Shown here: one piece after another, positions 53,307-61,635 of the stretch
How positions within the stretch are numbered: the first letter of the stretch is position 1
How the letters are laid out: each line of letters starts with the position of its first letter
Source of the DNA: Agrobacterium sp. RAC06
GTDB lineage: Bacteria > Pseudomonadota > Alphaproteobacteria > Rhizobiales > Rhizobiaceae
Assembly (NCBI RefSeq): GCF_001713475.1
Contig: NZ_CP016499.1
Coordinates: 806,001-870,000, forward strand
Direction of reading: 5' to 3'
Length of the DNA stretch: 64,000 bases
Translations under genes and position numbers: made by a program
The notes under the pieces: model-generated
Databases searched by the model: none
What the model was told of the DNA's origin: nothing
Seen by the model: the letters and a program-made list of their open reading frames with translations, nothing else

Positions 53307-54383
53307 TCAGCCGGCCGCCGCCTGAACGTCCTCGACGACGGCGCCGAAATCCCATTCATGCAGGCCGATGACGACGATGCGCGTCTCGCGCTTTTCGGCG
53401 CTTGTCCAGGGACGGTCGAAATAAGTTTCGATGCGTGTGCCGACGGCCTGGATGACAAGGCGCATCGGCTTGCCGGGCACGTCGATGAAGCCCTTCAGGC
53501 GCAGGATGTCGTGCTTCTCGATAACCGGCTTCAGGCGGTCGATGAAATCGGAAGCGTCGTTGATGGCGCCGAGCTTCAGGACGAAGCTTTCGAACTCGTC
53601 ATGGTCATGATGATGGTCGTGATCTTCGCCCGAGGCATGCAGCGCCTCGTGCTCCATCTCGTGATGCGACTTGCGGTTTTCGATGTCGTCTTCGGTGCTG
53701 GCGCCGATGCCGAGCAGGACCAGCGAGGGCACTTCGCCGTTCTTCGCCTCGATTATCGAGGGCTTGCGGCTGGTGCGGCCGGTCACCTCGGCGCGCACGG
53801 CGGCAATGCCGGCAGCGTCGAGCAGATCGGTCTTGTTGAGGACGATGAGATCGGCGCAGGTCAGCTGGTCCTCGAAGAGTTCCTCGATCGGGCTTTCGTG
53901 GTCGAGATTGTCGTCCTCGGCGCGCTGGGCGGCGACGGCGTCGTGGTCGTCGGCAAAACGACCGGCGGCGACGGCAGCGCTGTCGACGACGGTCACGACA
54001 CCATCGACGGTGACGCGGGTGCGGATATCGGGCCAGTTGAATGCGGCGACCAGCGGCTGCGGCAGTGCGAGGCCAGAGGTTTCGATGACGATATGGTCGG
54101 GCTTCACGTCACGTTCGAGCAGCTTCAGCATGGTCGGAACGAAGTCGTCGGCGACCGTGCAGCAGATGCAGCCATTGGTGAGTTCAATGATGTCATCTTC
54201 GGTGCAGTTGTCGGCGCCGCAGCCCTTCAGCACGTCGCCATCGACGCCGAGATCGCCGAATTCATTGATGATCAGCGCGATCTTCTTGCCGCCAGCATTC
54301 ATCAGCATGTTACGGATGATGGTGGTCTTGCCGGCCCCCAGAAAGCCGGTGATGACGGTGGCGGGGATCTTTTGCTGCAACAT
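53307..54383 (-). CDS. cobW: Cobalamin biosynthesis protein CobW
   Basis: A 358-residue COG0523 GTPase. P-loop GFLGAGKTT at 13-21, the metal-binding GCICC at 71-75, NKTD at 183-186 for guanine, and a His-rich insert (HHEMEHEALHASGEDHDHHH, about 240-259) before the C-terminal CobW_C domain. Proposed role: GTP-dependent delivery of cobalt to the CobN chelatase, which is encoded three bases downstream. It lies three bases after cobU. Confidence 0.96.
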   Translation of the reverse strand: MLQQKIPATVITGFLGAGKTTIIRNMLMNAGGKKIALIINEFGDLGVDGDVLKGCGADNCTEDDIIELTNGCICCTVADDFVPTMLKLLERDVKPDHIVIETSGLALPQPLVAAFNWPDIRTRVTVDGVVTVVDSAAVAAGRFADDHDAVAAQRAEDDNLDHESPIEELFEDQLTCADLIVLNKTDLLDAAGIAAVRAEVTGRTSRKPSIIEAKNGEVPSLVLLGIGASTEDDIENRKSHHEMEHEALHASGEDHDHHHDHDEFESFVLKLGAINDASDFIDRLKPVIEKHDILRLKGFIDVPGKPMRLVIQAVGTRIETYFDRPWTSAEKRETRIVVIGLHEWDFGAVVEDVQAAAG

Positions 54384-54386
54384 GGT

Positions 54387-54917
54387 TCAACCCTTCATTT
54401 TCAACGGCAAACCTGCCGCGATAAAATAGACTTCAGCCGCCTCGGCGGCGATGGCTTGGTGAAGACGGCCGGCATGGTCGCGGAAGGCGCGAGCCATTTT
54501 GTTTTCGGGCACGATGCCGAGGCCGACTTCATTGGAGACAAATATGACGGTGGCCTTGAGTTCCCCAAGACTTGCGGCGAGTGCCGCGCCGTCTGCGTCG
54601 ACGTCACGGCCTTCTTCCATCATCAGATTGGTGACCCAGAGGGTCAGGCAGTCGACGAGGATCACCCGCCCAGGCTTGTCCAGCGCCTTCAGTGCCCCGA
54701 CGAGATCGACGGGCTCCTCATGCGTCGTCCAACCGTCATTGGCTCGGTCGGCCTTGTGGCTCTCGATGCGGGTACGCATCTCGTCGTCCCAGGCGCGTCC
54801 CGTGGCTAGGTAGATCTTCTCAAGCGCCGAATTGCGCGCCAAACCCTCGGCAAAGCGCGACTTGCCCGAGCGGGCGCCACCGAGAACCAGGATGGATCGG
54901 GAATCGGATGGGGTCAT
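54387..54917 (-). CDS. cobU: Bifunctional adenosylcobinamide kinase/guanylyltransferase
   Basis: A 176-residue enzyme (CobU, CobP in the aerobic nomenclature) that activates adenosylcobinamide for nucleotide-loop assembly. P-loop [12 protein letters not shown] at 9-20, [12 protein letters not shown], the RIESHKADR segment with the guanylylation His, and [15 protein letters not shown] and [17 protein letters not shown] in order. ATG 54917 overlaps the stop of a small upstream ORF (ATGA), and a cobalamin riboswitch lies further upstream, so the whole cobU-cobW-cobN block is likely repressed by adenosylcobalamin. Confidence 0.96.
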   Translation of the reverse strand: MTPSDSRSILVLGGARSGKSRFAEGLARNSALEKIYLATGRAWDDEMRTRIESHKADRANDGWTTHEEPVDLVGALKALDKPGRVILVDCLTLWVTNLMMEEGRDVDADGAALAASLGELKATVIFVSNEVGLGIVPENKMARAFRDHAGRLHQAIAAEAAEVYFIAAGLPLKMKG

Positions 54918-55060
54918 GGTGCGCCATGACCTTCGACCGCGCGCAGACGGCCAGCGGTGCATGCCTTCAGCATGCACAAGAAAACGATCGATGCCAGGCC
55001 CGCAAATACGGACCGGCACCGGCGGGGCGCAAAGGACCCGCGGATGCAGAACGTCGCCAC
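54914..55060 (-). CDS. Candidate small membrane ORF between the B12 riboswitch and cobU
   Basis: A 48-codon frame starting at GTG 55060, with GGAGG five bases upstream, and ending in a TGA that overlaps the cobU ATG by four bases. The product begins [15 protein letters not shown] and has one hydrophobic segment ([18 protein letters not shown]). Features for: good Shine-Dalgarno, stop-start overlap, position after the riboswitch. Against: short, no family known, and the frame is open further upstream through the riboswitch. It may be a leader peptide coupling translation to cobU. It is not CbtB: the His-rich C-terminus of that family is missing. Confidence 0.5.
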   Translation of the reverse strand: MATFCIRGSFAPRRCRSVFAGLASIVFLCMLKACTAGRLRAVEGHGAP

Positions 55061-55116
55061 GACAACCTCCGTGCTGGCAACGGGGAGACCTCCCCAGTGT
55101 GGGCACCATGCCCGTG

Positions 55117-55460
55117 GATGGCAGGTCTCCTGGCTCGCAGGTCGTGATCCTCGAAAGGACCGTCGGGTTCTCCTCGCCTTCCCAGGGTTTGCGGCAACAC
55201 GAAAGAGCGGACGATTCGTAGAAAAAGAGGCGTCCTGCCCCGGCTGATCGCGTTGCCACCCCAGTGGCTTTTCCGTCCTGCCGTTCTGGCGAGCCGGTCG
55301 CACCCTGCGACCCGTCACTCGTTCAACGACAAGGCGGATGGAGAACCCTCGCTGCAATACAGTCGCGGGGTCGGCTGCGTTCGGCGTGCCCGGTTGGGGT
55401 CCACGCCTTCGCATTCCCTTTTGCTCTCCGGACAACATCTCTGCCGTTCGGAAACCATCC
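55117..55460 (-). ncRNA. Cobalamin (AdoCbl) riboswitch
   Basis: On the minus strand all core blocks occur in order: GGTTTCC at the 5' end, AAAAGGGAATGCG, GCAGCCGACCCCGCGACTGT, the CCACTG block near 55269, TGGGAAGGCGAGGA near 55188, and the B12 box GAGCCAGGAGACCTGCC at 55120-55136. The variable domain between CCACTG and GGGAAGGC is long. Downstream, GGTCTCC (55084-55090) is complementary to GGAGACC in the B12 box (55124-55130), a plausible switching helix. It should shut off the cobU-cobW-cobN operon when coenzyme B12 is plentiful. The bases 55461-55540 hold only its presumed promoter. Confidence 0.93.
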
Positions 55461-55540
55461 ATGACGAGAATTAGGCCGAGGTCGAAGCCGAGTCAATCAC
55501 AGCTGCGGCGCAGAGCTGCGTCATTGCGCCCGCGTAACGC

Positions 55541-56359
55541 TCAAGGTCTCGTGGAGCAGTCCGGCGTGACGGCGGGGTCGCAATCCGGCCGCAGGCGAAT
55601 GGCACCCACGGCTCCCTGTTCGACCGGCGTGCCCTGGCCGATGTCGGCAGCGCGACGCGCAGGCTGGGCCGGGGCTGCGGGCCGAGGTGTCTGCACGTCG
55701 GCGACCGGCGGCGCGGCCATTTCGCGCGGTGGCGGAGGAACAGCCGTCTCCGGCACCGCCATAACGGACGAGTTTTGCGGCGGCGCCTGCCGCACCACCG
55801 GGGCGGCGCGTGGCGATTCCGCCCGGGCATTCGGCACGATCACCGGCGGTGGCTCCGAAGCGAGCCGCGTTGATATGGTTCGCGGCTGCTGGGCCTTGCG
55901 GACACGCGGCGTGGTCAACGAGAAGGCAAAGCGGATACGGGCCGCGACCTCTTCGGCAAGCGCCTGACGTGCCCAGCGCGGGTCGTCCGTAGGGCTGTTC
56001 ACCCTGAAGCTTCCCTTGGCTACCGGCTCGCCGGTTTCGACCGAAACAGCAGTCACGGTAAAGTCAGCCTGAGCGAGGCGGCGACGGGCACCTTCGCCGA
56101 AACCGAGGCGATCGATTTTGACCAGAAGCACGATACGCTCGGCACCCGCGGGCGGGCGCGTCGCCGCAATCGCGGCCGAGACGCGGCGATCGACGCTTTC
56201 AATGAGGTCGAGCGGGATGCGTGCATCGGCCATGACCGTCACGTTGCGGACGTAGTAAACCAACGGACGGTCAATGCTGCGCCCGAAAAAGACGGAGCAG
56301 GAAGCGAGCAGCAGGGCGAAGCCCATGGCGACGGCGATGCGAAGGCTGCGAGCGAACAT
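55541..56359 (-). CDS. Hypothetical lipoprotein, proline-rich C-terminus
   Basis: A 272-residue protein with lipoprotein signal (FALLLASC, Cys21). The N-terminal domain (about 30-155) has alternating beta/alpha character (LVYYVRNVTVMADARIPLDLI, IVLLVKIDRLGFGEGARR) suggesting a small folded domain. The rest is Pro/Ala-rich with repeated PPP tracts (about 165-245) and ends CDPAVTPDCSTRP, with a probable disulphide. Unknown function; an outer-membrane or periplasmic anchor is likely. Confidence 0.78.
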   Translation of the reverse strand: MFARSLRIAVAMGFALLLASCSVFFGRSIDRPLVYYVRNVTVMADARIPLDLIESVDRRVSAAIAATRPPAGAERIVLLVKIDRLGFGEGARRRLAQADFTVTAVSVETGEPVAKGSFRVNSPTDDPRWARQALAEEVAARIRFAFSLTTPRVRKAQQPRTISTRLASEPPPVIVPNARAESPRAAPVVRQAPPQNSSVMAVPETAVPPPPREMAAPPVADVQTPRPAAPAQPARRAADIGQGTPVEQGAVGAIRLRPDCDPAVTPDCSTRP

Positions 56360-56422
56360 AAGGACCCCGGACAGGTGATTCTGAACCTGCCCGAGAATTC
56401 GCCATTTATGGTTAGTGTAGAG

Positions 56423-57232
56423 TTAACTTGCTGCCTGAAGGACCGCGAAGAGTGACGCTGCCGATGCGAACTCGCCGTAACGGGCCTCACGACGCGCTTC
56501 GGCCTCAGCATCGGAACCCCAATGCTCGATCGTCCAGTCCTCGTCGAGATGGGCAAGCGACCAGATGTCATCCAGATCAAAGGCGCCCTCGGCAAATGCA
56601 AGGGTCAGCACAGCAGAACCCGTCAGCGTCGTCACCACGTTGAGGCAGGAGATCTGGAAGGGATCGCGGTAGCGCTCCAGCGCCCGAGCGTAGGCGCCGA
56701 TTGCCTCCTGCGGCTGTTCCTGATGCATCACGCCTTCGACAAGGATGAAGCGGGCGCCGTGCGCAGTCGATACCCAGGCAAGCAAAGGGTCCCAGCGGGC
56801 CGACTGACGGTCGATCAGCTCCTTCGGGCCGTCCGCGCGGTAGCAGAGCAGATCGGTGCCCGCGAAACGGACGATCTCGTGGAACACGTCGTCCAGGCTG
56901 TTCGAAACGGCATCGATGGCGGTATTCGCGAGTTTGGTGATCGGCATGGTCGCCGGGTCGATGAATTCGCCCTGGCCGGCCCATTCGGCGACCACGAGTT
57001 CCGCAGCCTCACGATTCGGCAGCGTCAGCAGGTTCTTCGCTGGCGTCTTGACCGGCTTGCCGTCGAGTGTGATCGAGTAGCCATCATCGCGTGCCTCGGT
57101 GCCGACGGCCTCGTAGAAGCGCTTCGGCAGCGGCCGCTTCATCTGGATCTGCGCCCGGCGCACCGGATCCTCATGGCTCGGCTCCGGAATGAAGGTCCCG
57201 AAAATGTCCTGGCTGAGTTCGTCGCGCATCAA
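56423..57232 (-). CDS. ATP12 family F1-ATPase assembly chaperone
   Basis: A 269-residue protein resembling mitochondrial ATP12: RFYEAVGTEARDDGYSITLDGKPVKTP, then LLTLPNREAAELVVAEW and MPITKLANTAIDAV, FAGTDLLCYRADGP and WDPLLAWVSTAHGA in the family order. ATP12 binds the alpha subunit of F1 during assembly. It is seven bases downstream of the HAD phosphatase gene in a short operon that starts with crcB or rluC, as in many Rhizobiales. Confidence 0.92.
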   Translation of the reverse strand: MMRDELSQDIFGTFIPEPSHEDPVRRAQIQMKRPLPKRFYEAVGTEARDDGYSITLDGKPVKTPAKNLLTLPNREAAELVVAEWAGQGEFIDPATMPITKLANTAIDAVSNSLDDVFHEIVRFAGTDLLCYRADGPKELIDRQSARWDPLLAWVSTAHGARFILVEGVMHQEQPQEAIGAYARALERYRDPFQISCLNVVTTLTGSAVLTLAFAEGAFDLDDIWSLAHLDEDWTIEHWGSDAEAEARREARYGEFASAASLFAVLQAAS

Positions 57233-57238
57233 GAGCTC

Positions 57239-57892
57239 CTAGTGGATATAGGCCAGAAGGTCGACCGGACGCTCGACCACGGCATCGGCACCAGCCTTCC
57301 AGAGATCGTCGGCCTTGGCATAACCCCAGGCGACACCGATCGCGGTTGCCCCAGCGGCCTTCGCCATCTGCATGTCGTAGATCGCATCGCCAATGACGAT
57401 GGTCTCGCGCGGCGCAATGCCCGCCTCGTCACAGCATTCGGTCACCATGGCCGGATGCGGCTTTGACGGGCAGTCGTCGGCTGTCCGGCAGAAGAGGAAA
57501 TGGGGCTTCAGCCCATGACCTTCAAGAATGGTTTCCAGCCCGCGCCGCGACTTGCCGGTGACGGCGCCGAGCCAGACGTCCTCGCGGGCGATGAGCGCAT
57601 CCAGGACTTCGCGGATGCCGTCGAACATGGTCTCGCCAAAACCAGAGTCTCGGCGGACATCAGCGAAAATCGCCTTGTAATGGGCAGCCATGGCGACCGC
57701 TTCGTCATCAGCATGCGGCTTGCCGTCCATACGGGCGATCGCGATGTCGAGCGTCAACCCGATGATCGACTTGGTCGTCTCGACGGCTGGCTCCGGCTTG
57801 CCGAAGGCGATGAAGGTGTGGCGCATGACTTCATGGATCAGGCCGGCGCTGTCGACCAGCGTGCCGTCGCAATCGAACAGAACAAGCTTCAT
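57239..57892 (-). CDS. HAD-superfamily phosphatase (phosphoglycolate-phosphatase-like)
   Basis: A 217-residue HAD enzyme. Motif I DCDGTLVDS (8-16), motif II TGKSRRG, motif III lysine in CPSKPHP and motif IV IVIGDAIYDM in order; a small helical cap (about 17-85) puts it in subfamily IA. Phosphoglycolate or another small phosphate is the likely substrate. It overlaps the rluC stop by four bases. Confidence 0.9.
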   Translation of the reverse strand: MKLVLFDCDGTLVDSAGLIHEVMRHTFIAFGKPEPAVETTKSIIGLTLDIAIARMDGKPHADDEAVAMAAHYKAIFADVRRDSGFGETMFDGIREVLDALIAREDVWLGAVTGKSRRGLETILEGHGLKPHFLFCRTADDCPSKPHPAMVTECCDEAGIAPRETIVIGDAIYDMQMAKAAGATAIGVAWGYAKADDLWKAGADAVVERPVDLLAYIH

Positions 57893-58878
57893 TCGCCGTC
57901 CCTGTCACCGTCGCGCTGATCGAGGCCAAGCAGGTTCCAGGTCTGGACCATGTGCGGCGGCAGCGGCGCCGTCACCTTCAGGCGGCCACCGTTCGGGTGC
58001 GGCAGATCGATGAAGCGTGCATGCAGGTGCAACCGCTTCTGAACGCCGCCCGGGAAATCCCAGTTGTGATCCTCGTCGAAGTATTTCGGGTCACCAATGA
58101 TCGGGTGGCCGATATGCAATGCGTGGACGCGCAATTGGTGGGTACGGCCGGTGTAGGGTTCCATCTCCAGCCAGGCGAGGTTCTGCGCTGCGGTGTCGAT
58201 CACACGGTAATAGGTGATGGCGTGGTCTGCGCCGTCCTCGCCGTGCCTGCAGACCCGCATACGGTCACCTTCGTCGGTCTGGTCCTTGGTAAGCCAGGTC
58301 GAGATCTTGTCCTCGTGCTTGCGCGGGACGCCCTTCACCAGCGACCAGTAGATCTTTTTGGTGTCGCGCTCGCGAAACGCGGCCGTCAGCTTCTGGGCAG
58401 CGCCGCGGGTACGCGCCACGACAAGCACGCCGGAGGTGTCGCGATCGAGGCGGTGGACGAGGCGCGGCTTTTCGCCCTTCCGGCTCGTCCAGGCTTCAAG
58501 CATCTTGTCGATATGGCGATTGAGACCCGAGCCGCCCTGCACGGCAAGGCCGGCGGGCTTGTTGAGCACGAAGACCTTCTCGTCTTCATGTAGCAGCATG
58601 CGCGACAGGAGCTCGTGGTCATCACCATGCTTCAGGTCATGACTTGCGATCGGACCGGTCTTCTTGGCGTCGACATCCATCGGCGGCACACGGACCACCT
58701 GACCGGGCTGAACGCGTGCATCGGTCTTGACGCGACCGCCGTCGACACGGACCTGGCCGGAGCGCAGAAGCTTCTGCAGCGCGCCGAAGCCTAGACCCGG
58801 ATAATGGATCTTGAACCAGCGGTCGAGCCGCATGCCAGCCTCGTCGGCTTCCACGGTGATATGTTCGATGCCTGCCAT
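57889..58878 (-). CDS. rluC: Ribosomal large-subunit pseudouridine synthase (RluA family, RluC-type)
   Basis: A 329-residue synthase. N-terminal S4-like RNA-binding domain (RLDRWFKIHYPGLGFGALQKLLRSGQVRVDGG), then the catalytic domain with the conserved HRLDRDTSGVL motif holding the catalytic Asp, and GRTHQLRVHALHIGHPIIGD. Uridine target inferred to be 23S rRNA. ATG 58878 chosen by family start; the Shine-Dalgarno is weak. Upstream crcB ends 95 bases away. Confidence 0.94.
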   Translation of the reverse strand: MAGIEHITVEADEAGMRLDRWFKIHYPGLGFGALQKLLRSGQVRVDGGRVKTDARVQPGQVVRVPPMDVDAKKTGPIASHDLKHGDDHELLSRMLLHEDEKVFVLNKPAGLAVQGGSGLNRHIDKMLEAWTSRKGEKPRLVHRLDRDTSGVLVVARTRGAAQKLTAAFRERDTKKIYWSLVKGVPRKHEDKISTWLTKDQTDEGDRMRVCRHGEDGADHAITYYRVIDTAAQNLAWLEMEPYTGRTHQLRVHALHIGHPIIGDPKYFDEDHNWDFPGGVQKRLHLHARFIDLPHPNGGRLKVTAPLPPHMVQTWNLLGLDQRDGDRDGE

Positions 58879-58972
58879 CAGGATACTTTCTCGCTCGGGT
58901 TCTCCACCCACTTATCCCGTGCCTTTAGTAGATTTCGGGCGGAAAGGGAAAGCGGAAATGCAGGCTCGGGCG

Positions 58973-59350
58973 TCAGAACAGACTGCGGCCGAGGGCGAGA
59001 CCACCGAAAGCGGCCGAGAGGGACAGGACAAGGCTCGCTCCGACATAGGCCAGGGCCAGGTGACTTTCGCCACGTTCGAAGAGCGCTATCGTGTCGAGCG
59101 AAAAGGAGGAGAATGTGGTGAACCCTCCAAGGAAGCCGACCACGAGCAGCAGCTGCATTTCCATCGATGCGGAGAACTTCCGCGCCAGCAGTTCGGTCAA
59201 CAGACCTATAATGAACGAGCCGACGATGTTGACGGTGATCGTGCCCCAGGGGAAGCCCATCCCCAGCCAGCGGGTCATGGCAATCCCGGCGAGATAGCGG
59301 GCTACCGATCCGGTCGCACCGCCGATCGCGACGAGCAGGATATTGAACAT
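58973..59350 (-). CDS. crcB: Fluoride channel CrcB (Fluc)
   Basis: A 125-residue protein with four membrane helices. Signature parts: GGATGSVARYLAG near the start, TITVNIVGSFIIGLL (the conserved Asn) and VGFLGGFTTFSSFSLD (Phe box and central Na+ site). It works as a dual-topology dimer that exports fluoride. I see no fluoride riboswitch upstream; instead a strong 15-bp palindrome lies just before the start. Confidence 0.95.
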   Translation of the reverse strand: MFNILLVAIGGATGSVARYLAGIAMTRWLGMGFPWGTITVNIVGSFIIGLLTELLARKFSASMEMQLLLVVGFLGGFTTFSSFSLDTIALFERGESHLALAYVGASLVLSLSAAFGGLALGRSLF

Positions 59351-59358
59351 GGATGACT

Positions 59359-59396
59359 CCGGCTTGAACGGCTGTTGCGCGAGCCGTTCAAGCCGG
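59359..59396. terminator. Strong palindrome between the flavodoxin gene and crcB
   Basis: A perfect 15-bp inverted repeat (CCGGCTTGAACGGCT and complement) with an 8-nt loop, 15 bases after the flavodoxin gene stop and 9 bases before the crcB start. There is no T-run. It may terminate or stabilise the upstream message, or influence crcB translation. Confidence 0.6.
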
Positions 59397-59410
59397 TTCG
59401 GGCCGCCGCG

Positions 59411-59947
59411 TCAAGCCTTGGCCGATGCCAGAAATCCCGCCACGAACGCCGACAGCGCCTTCCAGTCGGTGAATTCGTGGTCCCGGCTCACATCCGTTGG
59501 AGCATTCTCGTGCTCTGCCATGCGCCGGATGATCCAGCGCTTGAAGAAGTCATATTCGGTATATCTGAGCGCGCCAGCCGCGTGATGGATCATGCCGGGC
59601 TTCCATCCGCTCTCCTCGAACAGGTGGTCGGGGAAATGCGTCGCTTCTTCCCGCTCCTCCTCGAATTCGGAACGGATCAGCAGGGATACGGACACGAAAG
59701 CCGAGGGCACAGCATTCAGCCAAGCGGCTTCCTGCCGAACGAACCGGGCGAAGGCAGCCGGATAGCGGGCCGCGTGAACCGGCGCACAAAGGATGGCTGC
59801 CTCGGGATGGGCAACCGCATATTCGCCACCCGAGGATATGTCGAACAGAAGTGCCCGGTCGCCGGCGGCCTCGACCGCCGACGCGACCGCTTCCGCGATC
59901 TTGCGTGTCTGCCCCTCAACCGTCGCGTAGCCGACAAGAATAATCAT
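59411..59947 (-). CDS. Flavodoxin-fold protein (HemG-like)
   Basis: A 178-residue protein with a flavodoxin fold: the FMN-phosphate loop is in VGYATVEGQTRKIAEA (5-20), and APVHAARYPAAFARFV and the C-terminal RRMAEHENAPTD lie where menaquinone-dependent protoporphyrinogen oxidases (HemG) have theirs. The FMN site reads GYATVEGQT, close to the standard pattern. Either HemG activity or a general flavodoxin role is possible; the HemG-type length supports the former. ATG 59947. Confidence 0.75.
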   Translation of the reverse strand: MIILVGYATVEGQTRKIAEAVASAVEAAGDRALLFDISSGGEYAVAHPEAAILCAPVHAARYPAAFARFVRQEAAWLNAVPSAFVSVSLLIRSEFEEEREEATHFPDHLFEESGWKPGMIHHAAGALRYTEYDFFKRWIIRRMAEHENAPTDVSRDHEFTDWKALSAFVAGFLASAKA

Positions 59948-60143
59948 GGCTCTGGTCCTCTGCTGATGACGCACTCAGTGTGCGGCAAGGACATGGATGG
60001 CGCTTTGATCTGGCGCAAAGCGGCACATCCGAGGACGCCAACGCAACCAATACATTTTTATTCAAAACCGCTCATTCGACTTAAAGATGCATAGATAACC
60101 GTAGTTTATGCTAATGTCGTTATGTATTATCTGGGAAACGCCC

Positions 60144-60419
60144 ATGACACAGGTTGTCACAGTCTCTGCGCATACCGCGGCCTACGCGATGGAACCGGTG
60201 AAGCCGCCACAACGCGTCTCCCGTGCGTCCTACGTGGAAGAGCATACGCGTGTGCTGGCACAGCAGGCAGCACAGAGCGAGGACCTGCGGCTCAGGGCGC
60301 TCGTCAACGTCGTGCAGCCTCCGGCGCTCGCCCTCTACTTCCTCACCTCTTCGCAGCAACAATTCGAGCAGGCGACGCTGAAAGAAACGATCGAGGCCTA
60401 CAAGAGCTCGGTCGCCTGA
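60144..60419 (+). CDS. Small hypothetical protein
   Basis: A 91-residue polar protein beginning MTQVVTVSAHTAAYAMEPVKPP with a helical C-terminal half (LAQQAAQSEDLRLRALVNVVQ, then SSQQQFEQATLKETIEAYKSS). No cysteine, signal peptide or membrane helix. GGGAA lies eight bases before ATG and a good bidirectional terminator follows, so I regard it as real. An AT-rich promoter region lies upstream (59990-60120). Family not recognised. Confidence 0.65.
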   Translation: MTQVVTVSAHTAAYAMEPVKPPQRVSRASYVEEHTRVLAQQAAQSEDLRLRALVNVVQPPALALYFLTSSQQQFEQATLKETIEAYKSSVA

Positions 60420-60447
60420 TCTCCCAAGACCCCATCCGGGCAAAGAA

Positions 60448-60478
60448 AAACCGCGACCGGTGACGGTCGCGGTTTCTT
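60448..60478. terminator. Bidirectional terminator
   Basis: An 11-bp stem AAACCGCGACC/GGTCGCGGTTT (60448-60458, 60465-60475) with T-rich tails on both strands lies between the convergent small gene and the YcnI-PCuAC gene, and can end both. Confidence 0.85.
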
Positions 60479-60501
60479 ATTTCAGGGCATAGCGATCAGG
60501 G

Positions 60502-61563
60502 TCATTTGCCCCGGGCCGGACCGACCGGAAGCGCCACATCCACAGCACCGGCCTTCTCGAAGGTCAGCGTGACGTTGACGGTCGCGCCTTCCTGGAAGGG
60601 CTCTGTCACCTTGAAGAACATCAGGTGCAGGCCGCCAGGCTTCAGCTCAACCGTCTCACCGGCCGGGATGGCGATGCCGTCCGTCAGCTGACGCATCTTC
60701 ATCACCTCGCCTTCCATCGCCATCTCGTGCAGCTGGACCTCGCCCGCCTGGGCTGAGGTTGCGGAAACGAGCTTGTCTTCTTCACCGCCATTGTTGACGA
60801 TGGTGATGAAACCGCCGCCGACCGGCTGGCCTGGCAGCATCGCCCTGGTGAAACCGGCGGTCAGTTCGAGGTCACCGGCAGTCACGGCCTGAAAACCACC
60901 GGGATCGGTTGCCGCCATGTGATCGCCGTGACCGGAATGGTCACCATGGGCGCCATGGCCATCCGCTGCAGCCTGCTCGGCGGGAGCACCGTGACCGGCA
61001 TGCGCGCCGTGTGCACCGTGTGCGCCATGACCATGTGCGTCGCCTTCAGCGGCCGCGAGCTTGAGAACTGGCGCCGGACCGTCGAGGTCGTGCGGATCCT
61101 GGCCGGGGGCCGCGATCTGATCCCAGGCGACCTTGGCGTCAGCGCCGCAAAGCTGAACCGTCGGGAAGGCAAGTCCCGTCGCCGGATCGCCGGCAGCGAC
61201 CTTACCGTAGACGACAAAAGTGTCGTAGAAATTGTCCGGCAGGTCACCGTTCTTGAAGCGGATTTCGACCGGGCCTGATGTCACTGCCTTGCCGTGGTTG
61301 TCGTAGCTGTTCTGGTAGTCGCCGGTGATGACCTCAACGTCCCAGCCGGCCTTCGGCATCGGCTTGGCGGAGATAAAGCCTTCCGGCAGCTTGATCTGGA
61401 CTTCGTTGGTCGCCTTGCCGTCGCAACCATGCGGCACCTGCAGCGCGGCGGCGACATAGGAGCCGACCTTGGCGGGCTGGTTGGCAAAGGTCGCATGGGC
61501 GAACACAGCCGTGGTCGATGCGAGTGTGGCAATCGCGGTTGCGAGAATGAGATTGGTCTTCAT
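60502..61563 (-). CDS. YcnI (DUF1775)-PCu(A)C copper-chaperone fusion
   Basis: A 353-residue exported protein: signal peptide 1-22 (ending VFAHATFAN), YcnI/DUF1775 domain about 23-165 beginning with the mature His (HATFANQPAKVGSY) and containing ALQVPHGCDGKATNEVQIKLPEGF and WDQI, a His/Gly/Ala-rich linker about 178-218 (repeats of GAHG and GHG), and a PCu(A)C domain about 228-345 whose copper motif is HEMAM with a later MRQL and GGLHLMFF. Both domains bind copper in known relatives. Likely a periplasmic copper carrier for cytochrome oxidase assembly or copper homeostasis. Confidence 0.92.
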   Translation of the reverse strand: MKTNLILATAIATLASTTAVFAHATFANQPAKVGSYVAAALQVPHGCDGKATNEVQIKLPEGFISAKPMPKAGWDVEVITGDYQNSYDNHGKAVTSGPVEIRFKNGDLPDNFYDTFVVYGKVAAGDPATGLAFPTVQLCGADAKVAWDQIAAPGQDPHDLDGPAPVLKLAAAEGDAHGHGAHGAHGAHAGHGAPAEQAAADGHGAHGDHSGHGDHMAATDPGGFQAVTAGDLELTAGFTRAMLPGQPVGGGFITIVNNGGEEDKLVSATSAQAGEVQLHEMAMEGEVMKMRQLTDGIAIPAGETVELKPGGLHLMFFKVTEPFQEGATVNVTLTFEKAGAVDVALPVGPARGK

Positions 61564-61635
61564 GGGTGTCTCTCCTTGCCGCGGTCCTTCTTGGCCGTCG
61601 GCAGTCGTCAGTCTTCGTCGATTGAGTGAGGGCGA

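Noticed and set aside
54918..55462. A 182-codon frame running through the cobalamin riboswitch
   Set aside because: Its first two thirds coincide with the conserved aptamer; only the last 48 codons, after a good GTG start, are kept as a candidate small gene.
59351..59410. Fluoride riboswitch before crcB
   Set aside because: The conserved fluoride aptamer blocks are not present; only a perfect palindrome is seen.
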